Shown: positions 18,673-29,660 of the stretch, in pieces | How the letters are laid out: every line of letters begins with the position of its first letter | Position numbering within the stretch: position 1 is the stretch's first letter | DNA from: PALSA-607 sp963825425 | Lineage (GTDB): Bacteria; Actinomycetota; Actinomycetes; Acidothermales; Acidothermaceae | DNA length: 64,000 bases | Direction: 5' to 3' | NCBI GenBank assembly: GCA_963825425.1 | Contig: CAWGTF010000010.1 | Coordinates: forward strand, 682,001 to 746,000 | Program-made: the position numbers and the translations under genes | Notes under the pieces: model-generated | Seen by the model: the letters and a program-made list of their open reading frames with translations, nothing else | Told to the model about the DNA's origin: nothing | Database searches by the model: none

Positions 18673-20872
18673 TCAGGGCATCCGCTCGACGATGTCGGCG
18701 AGTGAGTTCGTCGCGTCGACGATCTCGTCGGATTCGGCGACGACGAGGTCTCCCAGGGCGGTTGCGGCGCCAGCCGGTAGCGCGGCCGCGACCTCCCGGT
18801 GCAGCGCGCGCAGTGGTTGCCGCACCACCGTGACCCGTCCGAATCGCAACCGCGCGGCGATTGCTTCGAGCTCCGCGTCAATCGCGACAGCGAGCTGCGC
18901 CACCGGAGGTGGCACCGTGTCACGCGTCAACCGAGGCGGGACGCCGTGAACTGTGACGGTCGGGGACAGCCGCAAGGTGTGGGCGGCGATGGCAAGACGC
19001 CGGAAGGTGGCCAGCAGGTCGAGAGTGACGGTCTGGTCGACGCGCCGAGATGCAGGGTCACCAAGCGAGCGGTTGATCGCTGCCTCCGCATTGGTGCGCG
19101 CGAGCCGCATCGCACGACTCGCCGCTGCGGTCGCGGACGTAGCCGTGGCAGGGTCGCTCACGGCTTGCAAGACGAGGCCGACGTAGCGACGCGTGGCATC
19201 GGCGAGATCCGCAACAGCGTCGGCAACCGGGCGCCGTCCCCACGTCGGCGCCACCGCGTAGGCACCCAACGCAAGGGCAGCGCCGAGCACGGTGGCGACC
19301 AGACGGTCGCGAGCGTCGGTTACCGGATTCGTATCGAGCCCGGCCAGCAGGAAGACCACAGCTCCGGTGACGGCCACACTGAACGCCGCGTAGCTCGCGT
19401 TGAACACCGCGCCCGACATCCAGACGAACACGCCCACGAACGGGACGAGCACCCAGCCGTGCGGATGCGCGGTGACGGCGACGATCGTGGCCAGGCCAAC
19501 GCCCACGAACGTGCCGACCGCTCGACCGACGCCGCGCGTGAAGGTCACCGAGAACTCGGGCCGCAGGACGAGGACCGCAGTCAGCGCCAGCCAGTATCCG
19601 CGCCCGATGCCCACGGCATGCGCGATCAGCGCGGACGCCGATACGACCACCGCAAGCCGCACCGCGTGCTGGAAGGCGTCGGACTGCCACGTCAGGTTTG
19701 CCCGCATGCGTTCGACGATCACTGCCGCGTCCTGCGCACCGCGCCGGGAGATGCGGGTCGCGGAACGGACGGCAGACGCCGGAGCGGTGCGCTTGACCTT
19801 GACCGCCGCGGGCAGCAGCCCCGCAACCGCCCGCAGCTGGCCGGCGAGTGCTGCTCCTGCGGTCGTCGCGCGCGCCGCGATCAACTGGGAGTGCGGCGCT
19901 CGCGGCTGCTGTTCGCCGTACGTCCTCGATCGCATCGATGGCCGCAGTGAGCGCGAGCTCCAGATCGCCGGGGACACCGGCATGTGACAGCCCGTCGACG
20001 ATGTGGTCAAAGAAATCGCCGAGCCGAGACGCGAGGCGGTCGAAACTCGCCCGCAACTCGGCGTCCGGCTGATCGACACCTGACACCCCCGCCCGTGCGC
20101 TCGCCAGGCTCAGGAGCTCAAGTCTGATGCGCCGCGCTTCGTCGACCAGGCTCGCGGACGCGTCGTCTGGAGCACCGCTCGCGTTTGCACCGAAAGCGAA
20201 CTCGCGGTCGACGACGGCCGCGTCGATGGCCGCCGCCAACGGCAGTCCGGAGCGTTCGATGTCGAGGTCGGTCGCGTAAGTCGCGAGGGCGGCGTAGGCG
20301 CGCGACAACCCGGCGAGGGCCCGGCCCACCTGCGGGCGACCGCGCAAGACAATGACCAGTAAGAGTTGGAACAAGCCACCCGCGGCAACCAGGCCAGCAC
20401 TCTTCAGAGCGGTCTCAGGCGATCCTGGGAACCGGCCGTAGACGACGAGCCCGACGATCGCGTTGAGTCCGACCGCCGTGACCGCTGGCTCGACAGCAAC
20501 GAGAAGTCCGCCGACGACCGTGAAGAGCGCGACGGCGACGACGTGCAGGCCCGCATATCCACTGGTCGCCGATCCGACGAACGTGCCGAGCGCCATCGCC
20601 GCCGCGGTCGACGCGAGCAACGCGATTCGCGGCCGAGGCGCCGGCGCTACGGACGGGATACCGACCGACAACGCTCCCCCGGCTGCCGCGGCGCCGGCCG
20701 CCCATGAGCCGGCCGCGTAGCCGATCGCCAGGGCGACCGTGACTCCGAACGCCATTCGCAAGCTCGGCCCAAGGCGCAAGCCGTGTCGATCGAAGCGAAG
20801 GGCCTCGTCGCGCACCCGTCGCCACGTCCGCGGCGGGGCTGGCCTGCCGAGGTCGACGGGCGCCTCGCTCAT
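18673..20872 (-). CDS. FUSC-family membrane transporter (aromatic-acid exporter-like)
   Basis: About 733 codons from ATG 20872 (MSEAPVDLGRPAPP), with a GAAGGGAT ribosome site. Two membrane blocks of about six helices each: residues ~30-170 (FGVTVALAIGYAAGSWAAGA) and ~390-540 (AVRLAVVVSASALIAHAVGI, RGYWLALTAVLVLRPEFSVT, RGVGRAVGTFVGVGLATIVA), each followed by a helical cytoplasmic domain. One frameshift near 19890. The second block is the FUSC motif proper, as in AaeB/YccS. Substrate unknown; efflux of organic acids is a family-based guess. Confidence 0.87.
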
Positions 20873-21144
20873 GCGGCATCCCTTCGACCCGCGCGCTTCA
20901 TCACTCGTTTGGCTGCGCTTCACCCGTTCGGCTCCAGGCACCGGAAGCGTATGGGCTGTGGCATCTGAGCGGGCTGCGACGATCCCGGCCGGCCGCAGTG
21001 GTTGCAGTGTCGGCAGTGGTGGCCGGGGTAGCCGGGGCGGCCGGGACCGAACGAGTGATTCTGCCGCGCAAGCGACCGATGCGACCTATCGTGGTCGATG
21101 AGGTGACGGACGCTATGGCGTCACATCGAGTAAACGGGGGATTT

Positions 21145-24100
21145 GTGCGCCGATCACACCGCACTGGCATTGCCGCGGCCACGGTCAGTGGTCTCGCTCT
21201 CACGTTCGCGATCAATGTCGCGGCGGTAGCGAGCGCCGGAACCACGGACACCCCAGTGGGCAGCGCGCCCGCGATCCCGCTCGGCGCCCAGGTCCAAGGG
21301 GCCGCCCCCGTCTCGCAGCCGATTTCATTCGACGTCGTCCTGCGACCCCGCAATCAAGCCGCGCTTGACGCATTCACGACGGCTGTTTCCACGCCGGGTT
21401 CGCCGCAGTTCCGGCAGTTCATCACGCCGGGCGAGTACGCAAGCCAGTTCGGGCCAACGCCTTCAACGATCGCCAACGTGAGCAGCCGCTTGCGATCACT
21501 TGGGCTCACTGTCGGCACTGCGCAGGGCTCGATCCTGCCGGTGTCCGGGTCGCTCACCAAAGTCGGCAGCGTCTTGCACACGTCGTTTCGCCAGTACCGG
21601 CTGCGGTCCGGCCGGATCGCACGCGCCAACGTGACTGCGCCGCAAGTGCCGACCGATGTCGCCGGCGCTGTGCAGGCGATCGTTGGCCTCGACACCCTGA
21701 CGCCAGTTAACGCACGCGGCTGCAACGATCGATGCCACCTCGAACGCCGTAGCCGGCCCGACGTCGTCCGTGCTCGCGCCAGCTTTGAATGCCAACCTGA
21801 CCGGCCCGACCGCGTGCGGCGCGGCGGCTGGACCGCCGGGATACACCGCGCCACAACTGGCGAACTACTACGGCCTCAACTCGTTGTACGCGGGCGGCAC
21901 GCTCGGCAGCGGCGTGACGGTCGGCATCGTTGAGCTTGAATCGTTCACGCCAAGCGACATCGCGGCCTACCAGACCTGTTACGGCACGTCGGCGTCCGTG
22001 ACGACTGTCACCGTCGATTCCGGCACGCGGGACCCAGCGGCTCAAAGCGGCGAAGCCGCGCTCGACATCGAAGACGTCATCGGGCTCGCGCCTGCTGCCG
22101 CGATCCGCGTCTACCAAGCCCCGGATGCCGCCAGCGCGACGCTGCAGAACGTGCTGGACCTCTACCAGCAAATCGCCAGTGACAACGTCGCCCAAGTGGT
22201 CAGCACGAGCTGGGGGCAATGCGAAACAGGCGCCAACTCCGTGTTCCTCACCGCGGAGAACACCATCTTTCAGCAGATGGCTGCCCAGGGGCAGGCCGTG
22301 TTCGCGGCGTCGGGCGATGCAGGTTCGGCCGACTGCGACACCTCCCCCGGCACCACGTCGTCCGCCCTCGCCGTCGACGACCCAGCGAGCCAGCCCTACG
22401 TGACCGGCGTCGGCGGCACCAACCTGCAAACAGCAACCGGCCCGGAGTCAACCTGGAACCAGGGCCTCCAGGGCAGCTCGCTCAGTGCCGGCGGCGGCGG
22501 CATCTCTGCGAGGTGGCAGATGCCGTCGTGGCAGACCGCGCTTGCGGTAACCAGCGGCAACACTGCAGCGATGTGCTCGGCACCCGCCGGGTCGCTTTGC
22601 CGCGAGGTGCCTGACGTCAGCGCATCGGCCCAGCCATCCGACGGCTACCGAATCTTCGTCGCCGGAGCGTGGCACACCTTCGGCGGTACCAGCGCGGCTG
22701 CACCCACCTGGGCCGCGTTCGTCGCGTTGGCCGACTCGACATCGACGTGCGTAGGTCACCGGACTGGTTTCCTCAACCCGGCGCTCTACCAGGTCAGTGC
22801 GGCCTGGCCAGCGGACTTCCACGACGTCACCGCTGGCAACAACGACGCGGTCGGCACGAACGGCGGCAAGTACGCAGCAGGCACCGGGTACGACATGGCT
22901 ACCGGCCTCGGGACGCCGGTAGCTGCCAGCCTCGCCGGCGACCTGTGCCCGGACGGATCGGGCTGCGATGGTCGTTGACCACACGACCATCAACGGGTCG
23001 ACGCGTACGACTCTGCACTTCACCTATACGGCCGGGCCGGGTCGCAACGTCACGAACGGTGAGATCACCATCGCGGTGCCTGCGGGCTGGTCAACCCCGA
23101 CGACCACAGCCGGCACGGACGGCTACACGACCATCCTCGGCTGGCGTCGTGTCGATCAGTTCGAACACGATCCAGGTGTCCGGCCTGACGGTCGCCAGCG
23201 GCAGCACCGTCGCGATCACCTACGGCGATACCTCTGGCGGCGGCCTCGGCGCGCTCTCCCCCAGTACGGCGCAGACGGGGACCTTCACGACATCGCAGAA
23301 GGGCCTGAGCACCGGCACGCTGACTGCTGCTCGCGTCGTCGCCCCAGATTCTGGTGGGCGGGCCGGACGGCTCGGGGACGCTGACGGTGTCGCCGAGCAG
23401 TGTTGCGACGTCGACGTCGACCACTCTGACATTCACCTACACCCCGCAAGCGAACACCACGCTCGTCGCCGGCACCGTCACGATTCCGGTGCCGGTGTCG
23501 GGGACTACCGGCTGGACGCCGCCGCAGACCACGCCGTCAACACCCGGTTACGTGACGGCTAGCACCGGCAGCGTCAGTGTCGTCGGCTCGACGATCCGCG
23601 TCGACGCGGTGTCGATTCCCAGCGGAGGCAGCCTGACCATCACCTACGGATCGACGACGGGCGGCGCTGCAACGTCTCCGAGCACCGCCACCGACGACGA
23701 TCTTCAACGCCCAGGAGCGAAACACCTCCGGTGGCACGTTGACCGCGCTCGCCAGCCCGCCGTCCGTCTCCGTCGGAGGTGGCGGTGGCAGTAGCGGCGG
23801 TGGCGGTGGCGGTGGCGGCATGGGCCAGCCGCTCTGGCACTCCCGCTGGTCCGCGTCGCGGGTGCCGACCGCATCGCCACGAGCGTTGCCGCATCGCAAA
23901 CTGCCTTCCCCACAGCGCATTCAGCAGTCGTCGCGGTCTTGGCTCGCTCGGACACGTACGCGGACGCACTCGCCGGTACGCCGCTTGCGGTCAGCAAGGA
24001 CGGCCCGCTGCTACTGACGGCGAGCACGTCACTGTCGCCGGCGACGGCCGCCGAACTCCAGCGCGTTCTGTCCCCAGGGGACGGGCGTCTACTTGCTGGG

Positions 24101-24748
24101 GGGCGTTTCCGCGCTATCACCGGCCGTTCAGCAGGCTGTCGAAGCACTCGGACACCCCGTCGTCCGAGTCGCTGGGGCCGACCGGTTCGCCACCGCGGTG
24201 CAAGTCGCCTCGATGCTGGGCAATCCCAACACGGTGTTCGAGGCTGACGGCACGAACTTCCCAGACGCGCTGTCGGCCGGTTCGGCAGCAGCTTCGAGGT
24301 AGGCGGGGTCGTGCTGCTCACGGCAGGCTCGGCGCAGTCGACGCCCGACCGCGGCGTACCTGGCCGCTCACCCGACGGCAAAGCGTTACGCGATCGGCGG
24401 CCCGGCGGCACACGCCGACCCGCTGGCGCAGGCGTTCGTCGGCGGCGACCGATTCGCCACGTCGGTGCTGGTGGCGCAGGCGTTCTTCCCGACACCCGCT
24501 GCGGTCGGGCTGGCGAGCGGACTGGCCTTCCCTGACGCGCTCTCAGGTGGCAGCGTGGCAGCCATGAACCACGGACCGATGGTGTTGGTGCCAAGCAGCG
24601 GCACGCTCCCAGCTTCCGTCGTCGATTACCTCGACAACCGCACAGTCCTCGGTCACGCTCGGCGTGGCTGTTCGGCGGCACGAGGTCGGTTGGCGCGGCG
24701 ATCTTCAACGCAGGCCACGACAATCCTGGCCCCAGCGACCTGAGATGA
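21145..24748 (+). CDS. Secreted S53 (sedolisin) protease with Ig-like repeats and CWB2 cell-wall-binding repeats
   Basis: Start GTG 21145 follows GGGGGA; ATG 21115 is an alternative. Signal peptide: TGIAAATVSGLALTFAINVA. A pro-kumamolisin propeptide follows (PRNQAALDAF, GEYASQFGPT). In the protease domain, Glu/Asp are in GEAALDIEDVIG and Ser in GGTSAAAPTWAAF. After 22970 come two tandem Ig-like repeats (LHFTYT...ITIAVPAGW and LTFTYT...VTIPVPV), a Gly/Ser linker near 23770-23820, and three CWB2 units with FATAV.../FPDAL motifs, ending NPGPSDLR. At least six frameshifts; the 22978 stop is one. Likely wall-attached acid protease. Confidence 0.78.
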
Positions 24749-24760
24749 CAGCAACCTGAA

Positions 24761-25365
24761 ATGGACGCCGAGCAGTCGGCGAATCGCGCCGACGTTCTGG
24801 TCAACGGCGGACGTGAGGGCCGTCGTCGGTTGCCGCGGTTTCTCGTTCCAGTGCTGTGTGCGGTCGTGCTCATCGGCTACGGCGCGGTGACCCTCGATCG
24901 GGACTCGCGGCACCACGAGTTCAAGGCGTTGCTCGGCGCGACGATCAACGGCCAAGCAACCGCTGCGCACGCAGATGCGACGCTCGAATCGACGAGGCAG
25001 TACACGATGCCGTTGCTCGGGTCTGCGCAGCCAAGTGTGCGCGCCGGTCTTGCAGCAACTGATCGACCAGTCGGCGAGCCAGGGCGTAGCCCAGGTGCGC
25101 GCGACTCGCGCAGCGGTGGCGTCGACGTCAGTGCTGCCGTGGCACGTGCGCGCTGCACAAGGCAAAGGCTGCGGAACTGGCCTACCTCGACGAATGGACT
25201 GCCTACCTCGACGCCGTCGCGCACGGCGCTGACACCGGAACTATTCCGACCACGGTGCTTCAGGCGAAGCAGACCGGCGCGGCGGCAGCGCTGCGCGACG
25301 CCGCGCCTGACCACCGGGCGTCGCTGGCCATCCCGTCGTCGCTGGCCATCTCGTCGTCGCGTTGA
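24761..25365 (+). CDS. Single-pass membrane-anchored hypothetical protein
   Basis: ATG 24761 (MDAEQSANRADVLVNGG). A basic stretch precedes one membrane helix (FLVPVLCAVVLIGYGAV, about residues 28-45). The extracytoplasmic part is helical (YTMPLL...VLQQLIDQSASQGVAQVRAT, AAELAYLDEWTAYLDAVAHG). Frameshifts lie near 25020 and 25150. The last residues SLAIPS-SLAISS-SR come from a tandem 18-bp repeat ending at the TGA 25363-25365. No family recognised. The stop shares its frame with the next gene, so the two could be one interrupted gene. Confidence 0.55.
25321..25365 (+). repeat. 18-bp tandem repeat on a gene's 3' end (2.5 copies)
   Basis: Unit TCGCTGGCCATCCCGTCG at 25321, repeated with one change at 25339, with a partial third copy running into the stop codon. 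Being in frame, it adds the hexapeptide SLAI(P/S)S per copy to the C-terminus of the hypothetical protein. Confidence 0.85.
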
Positions 25366-25422
25366 GCCGCGACGGCCTGCGGCCGCGACGGGCCTGCTGA
25401 CTTCGACGGACTCGACGCGATT

Positions 25423-26543
25423 GTGCGTACCGGAGCTGCCCGCGTGCTCGACCGTGCGTGGAACGAGTCCGCCGGGTACTGCAGACCCAACCGCCGCAGT
25501 TACCCGCATCTGTGGCTGTGGGATTCGTGCTTTCACGCCATCGCGTGGTTCGCGCTCGGCGACCCGCGAGGGTCACGAGAACTCGAGGCGGTCTTCGCTG
25601 GCCAGTTGCCCGACGGATTCCTTCCGCACATGCGGTACGGCCGTCGGACCTATCCTCGTGGGCCACTGAAGGGCGTGTCGTCGTTCACCCAACCGCCGGT
25701 CTACGCCCGTGCATTGAAAGCAGGGGCGGACGCCGGCTTCCCGGCGTCCGATCGAATTGCTTGACTGCGCGCAGCGTGCACTCGCCGCACTGTGGCGCGA
25801 TCGGCTCCGCGACGGACTGCTGGTCATCGTGCATCCGTGGGAGGCGGGCACCGACGACTCACCGCGCTGGGACAGCTGGGTGGGCTCGAGCGTCTGGAAT
25901 CGCCGGCTCTGGACCGCCTTCGACCGAGCGTTGTTGAAGCGCACGGTGTTCAGTGCCGTCGGGCCAGGCGATCGACAATCCCGACTTCGTCGTCGCGCCG
26001 GCCTCGTTCAACGCGATCGCCGCCGACGCTGCGCGCACACTGGGCGAACTGACCGGCGATACCGACTGGGTCGCGCGCGGTCGTGCTCTCGCGGCCACGC
26101 TTGACGACGCCGCATGGGACGGCGACGCAGGCACTGTGGTCGGATGTCGCGTTCACCGGGGGTGGTGACAGCGTGCGTATCCCGACGATGGACGCCGCGT
26201 TGCCTGCGATGTGCACGCCTGACCCCGCAAAGGCAGCGGCCGCACTGCACCAACTCATGGATCCAGCGCGGTTCGGTGCACCGTATGGTCCGCGCTTCGT
26301 GCCGATTCGGAGACCACGTACAACCCCATGGAGTACTGGCGTGGACCGGCCTGGCCGCAGCTGAATTACCTGGCGGCCTACTCGGCGCGCCATTGCGGGG
26401 ACGATCCGCTGGCAGTCGAGATCGGTCGGCTCACGAAGCGCGGCTGCTTGCGTTCTGGGTTCGCGGAGTACTGGAATCCGGAGACCGGGCGCGGGCTGGG
26501 CGCGCGACCGCAGTCATGGGCGGCGGTAGCCGCTGCAATGTAG
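25423..26543 (+). CDS. MGH1-like (alpha/alpha)6 glycoside hydrolase
   Basis: About 373 codons in at least five pieces; GTG 25423 (MRTGAARVLDRAWNE) is the earliest start without another shift. The reading joins SYPHLWLWDSCFHAIAWFAL, LPDGFLPHM, WDSWVGSSVWNRRLW, DNPDFVVAPASFNAIAADAA, MEYWRGPAWPQLNYLAAYSA and FAEYWNPETGRGLGARPQSW. These match the GH63/mannosylglycerate-hydrolase-like barrel: WDSC...H at the start, then YWRGPxWxxxN, then EYxNPxTG with the catalytic acid. It acts on an alpha-linked sugar such as mannosylglycerate, glucosylglycerate or an oligosaccharide. No signal peptide seen. Confidence 0.75.
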
Positions 26544-26569
26544 TGGCGGCGGTAGCGGCTGCAATGTAG
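26520..26569 (+). repeat. 24/25-bp tandem repeat spanning the MGH1-like stop codon
   Basis: Two near-identical copies containing GGCGGTAGC(C/G)GCTGCAATG followed by TAG, at 26520-26543 and 26545-26569. The first TAG is the stop codon; the second copy carries a duplicate just downstream. A third degenerate fragment (CGGCTGCGGTAGTGGCG) follows. Confidence 0.85.
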
Positions 26570-26586
26570 CGGCTGCGGTAGTGGCG

Positions 26587-28340
26587 TCAGGGTGACGGTT
26601 CCGGTGCGCCGCCATCGCCGAGACCGAACCGGGCGAGCTGCAGGTCGGTGCATGCGGTGTCGCCGGGCAGAGCTCGAGCACTGATCTTGACTGTGCCGGG
26701 CGCAAAGCTGATCACGGTCGTCCACCCACCGCCCGCACGAGCCACACACGCCTGAGCGTTGTTGTCGACATGCCAGTACGCCGACCACCGAAGCCGCACG
26801 AAAGTCACCCCACCGACGGCTGCGTTCATGGTGAAGCTGCTCGGCGTCAGCGACGTCATCGTCGCGGCACCGCTCGCTAGCGGAGCGGCTCCGACAACGG
26901 CCCAGATGTGCCATTGATTGTCCGTGTACGCCGGCCGCAGATACGCCGGCGGATGCCGCAGCAGTGCCTTCTCTGCCTGACCTCCCTGATCGAGGGGAGC
27001 ATCGGGCAGCGCGACGAAGCGCACCGCGTTTTCGAACAGCCACGTGTGATAGGCGGCCGCGGTAAGCGGTGCGTACAACTCAGCATTGCGCGACAGGTCG
27101 ACCTGGCGGTCCCAGCCGCGCGCCAGCGGCACCTTCTCGGCGACGTACTTCGCTTCCCAGTGGTCGCGAGTGAACGGAATCTCGACGCGTCCGAGCGGCT
27201 GCTGGTTCGCGGTGAGGTAACTGCAGCATTCCTTGGTAGTACTGCGGTTTCGTCGACGGATCGCCGGCAGCTGAGGAGATCGCTCCGATGACAGGCAGCA
27301 ATTGGAAGATCAGCAGCGGCGCCGCAAGAAGCATGAGCGCGCGCTTTCGATTCGCCCGCAGCAGCACAAACGCAGCAGCGGGTCCGATGACGATGCCGGC
27401 CAGCCGGGTGATGTTCCCGCCGACGGGGTTCGGCACGAAGAAGAGAACCACACACGTGACGCCGTAGATCCACAGCATGCGCCGCACAACGTGCTCGTAC
27501 ACCGGGCGTAACGGTCAGACCGATCGCGACGATCGCGAGCTGGCCGACGAACCCCCAGCCCGGAAACGGGAAGATGCCGCCGTCCCCAGCAAAGAACGTG
27601 ATGGCGAGCCCGACGAGTGCACCCGCGAACGGCGCGGCGCGGCGCCAGCCCAGGCTCGGAGCCCACGCGACCGCGACCAACAACAGGAACGCCGCTCCCA
27701 GCGGGCTGAACAAAGACGCAACGACCGCGGCGGCCGCTCCGAGCCACGCGTGCCGCGCGCGAATCGCCAGCACTGCTACGAGCCCTGCCGTCACAGCGCA
27801 CGCGAACGGCGCTCGGCCGACGATCAGGTCGCCGACGACGAACACGGCAAACCACAACCGCGCGACGACGGCTGGCCAGTTGTCGGCGCGGCCGATGAGT
27901 CGGCCGAAGAGCGCGGTCGACATCGTGCAGGCGAGTGCGGTCGCCGGGACGGTGCCCAAAGCCCAGCCGACTGCCGGGAACAAGACGCTGTAGCCGAGCA
28001 GCGCGTGGCCGCCGTACCAGTTGACATCCCAGATCAAGAAGCCGTGAGCGCCGAACATGAAGGCCCGGTAGTCCTGCGCCGGATAGTCGCCTCCGCGGAA
28101 GCCCACGACGGCCACCACGGAACAAAGGACAGCGGTCACCAGCGCCGCATGCCGGCCCAGCCACCAGACGGTGCGGCTCAGGAGGCTGAGCTCGCGGAAG
28201 TCGATGATCTCGGGGACGGGCGGCTCGATCGTGACGACCCGGAGGCCATCGGTGGCTACATCCACGGCAGAGTTCGCGCCAGCGGCACTCCCCTGGGCGG
28301 TGCTCGGGGACAGACCGGCCACCTCCATGGCTCCAAGCAT
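26587..28340 (-). CDS. Large polytopic membrane protein with extracytoplasmic C-terminal domain, unknown function
   Basis: About 580 codons from ATG 28340 (or ATG 28328). Residues about 60-440 hold roughly ten membrane helices (HAALVTAVLCSVVAVVGFRG, DVNWYGGHALLGYSVLFPAV, VVASLFSPLGAAFLLLVAVA), resembling GT-C-type or sugar-polymer membrane enzymes, but no signature motif is certain. The C-terminal 200 residues lie outside (WDRQVDLSRNAELY, GGVTFVRLRWSAYWHVDNNA). Frameshifts near 27500 and 27240. It ends downstream of the MGH1-like gene in convergent orientation. Confidence 0.7.
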
Positions 28341-28405
28341 GCCATCCCGCGCGACGCACCTCGATATTTCGAGCCGGATGAGCGGCCTGCCAGTAGGGTC
28401 CGGAG

Positions 28406-29635
28406 GTGGTCTTTGACGTCCGGCCGGTCGGCGAAACCGAACTCCGCGCCTGGTACCGCGCCCTGTCGAGTGCGTTCTTCCTGACGGCCGACCCCGGGGA
28501 CATTGCGGAGTTCCGGCGCCCTCAGCTCGACCTGGGGCGCACCTGGGCGGCGTACGACGGCGATCTCATCGTCGCCACCCTGCGCACCTTCGGCACCGAG
28601 ATGACGGTGCCCGGCGGTGCGCTGTTGGCAGCGGATGCCGTGACGAACGTCGCAACGACGCCAACGCATCGCCGGCGCGGCGCGCTCACCTCGATGATGA
28701 CCGCCTCGTTGCAGGCGGCTGCGCAACGTGGCGACCCGATCAGCATCCTGATCGCTGCCCGTTGGCCCATCTACGGTCGGTACGGCTACGGGCCGGCGAC
28801 CGAACTGGCCGAGTACTCCATCGACACGGTGATCGCCGACTTCGGCGCACACGGGGGTGAGGGCACTGTCGAGTACATCGACACCGCCACGGGTTACGAA
28901 CTGATGCCGGCGCTTTTCGACAGCTTCCGCCGCGGTCAGTCGGGCGCGATCAGCCGCGACTACGTCGACTTCGACCGCGAGTTCGGCAAAGCCACGGTTC
29001 CCGGGCGCAAACCGTGGGTGGGCTCAGTCGCCGTCCATCGTCCGGAGCCCGGAGCCCAAATCGACGGCTTGCTGCGCTACCACGTTGACGAGCACTGGGA
29101 GGGCATGCGCCCGTTGAGCGTCGCGGTGATCGATGACCTCGTGTCGAACAACGCGGCCGCCTACGCCGCGTTGTGGAAGTTGTGCTGCGACCTCGACAAC
29201 ATCGTGACGGTCAGCGCGCCCAATCGCAGCGTCGATGAGGCACTGCCCTGGATGCTGGCCGACGCCCGTGCCGTGGTGCAGAAGGAAAGATTCGACAACG
29301 TCTGGCTGCGCATCATGGACGTCGAGACGGCACTGTCGGCGAGGCGATACCTCACGACGGGTGCGGTGGTCATCGAGGTCCGCGACGCGATGGGTCATGC
29401 GAGGGGTCGGTACCTGCTCGAAGCAGGGCCGGACGCCGTGAGCTGTACGCGGACGACGAAGGCGGCCGACATCGAGCTTGATGTCACGACGCTCGGCGCC
29501 GCCTACCTGGGCGGAACGTCGCTGCAGACGATGTCAGCGGCGGGCTTGGTTGTCGAGCATCGTGCCGGAGCCGTCGCGTTGGCCGACGCGATGTTTCGGT
29601 GGACTGCAGCGCCGTGGTGCAACACCTGGTTCTAA
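28406..29635 (+). CDS. Eis-family N-acetyltransferase
   Basis: Intact, 409 residues, GTG 28406 with GGAGGTG. N-terminal GNAT domain: VTNVATTPTHRRRGALTSMM (acetyl-CoA loop, R/Q-x-x-G-x-A type), followed by RWPIYGRYGYGPATE with the Tyr used as general acid. The second GNAT-like and sterol-carrier-like domains follow (LWLRIMDVETALSARRYL). The protein ends ...NTWF, a C-terminal Phe whose carboxylate is the catalytic base in Eis enzymes. Family members acetylate aminoglycosides or protein lysines; the native substrate here is unknown. Confidence 0.88.
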   Translation: MVFDVRPVGETELRAWYRALSSAFFLTADPGDIAEFRRPQLDLGRTWAAYDGDLIVATLRTFGTEMTVPGGALLAADAVTNVATTPTHRRRGALTSMMTASLQAAAQRGDPISILIAARWPIYGRYGYGPATELAEYSIDTVIADFGAHGGEGTVEYIDTATGYELMPALFDSFRRGQSGAISRDYVDFDREFGKATVPGRKPWVGSVAVHRPEPGAQIDGLLRYHVDEHWEGMRPLSVAVIDDLVSNNAAAYAALWKLCCDLDNIVTVSAPNRSVDEALPWMLADARAVVQKERFDNVWLRIMDVETALSARRYLTTGAVVIEVRDAMGHARGRYLLEAGPDAVSCTRTTKAADIELDVTTLGAAYLGGTSLQTMSAAGLVVEHRAGAVALADAMFRWTAAPWCNTWF

Positions 29636-29660
29636 CTGCGCCGCTGGTTCTAACTGCGCC
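29626..29660. repeat. 17-bp repeat (period 18) across convergent stop codons
   Basis: CTGGTTCTAACTGCGCC occurs at 29626-29642 and again at 29644-29660. Each copy holds the TTC-TAA end of the eis-like gene and, on the other strand, the CAG-TTAG end of the epimerase. The tail-to-tail junction itself is duplicated. Confidence 0.9.

Noticed and set aside
22968..24748. Separate gene starting after the stop at 22978
   Set aside because: The only start there has no ribosome site or signal peptide, and the region is full of similar one-base shifts; a single multidomain protein is simpler.
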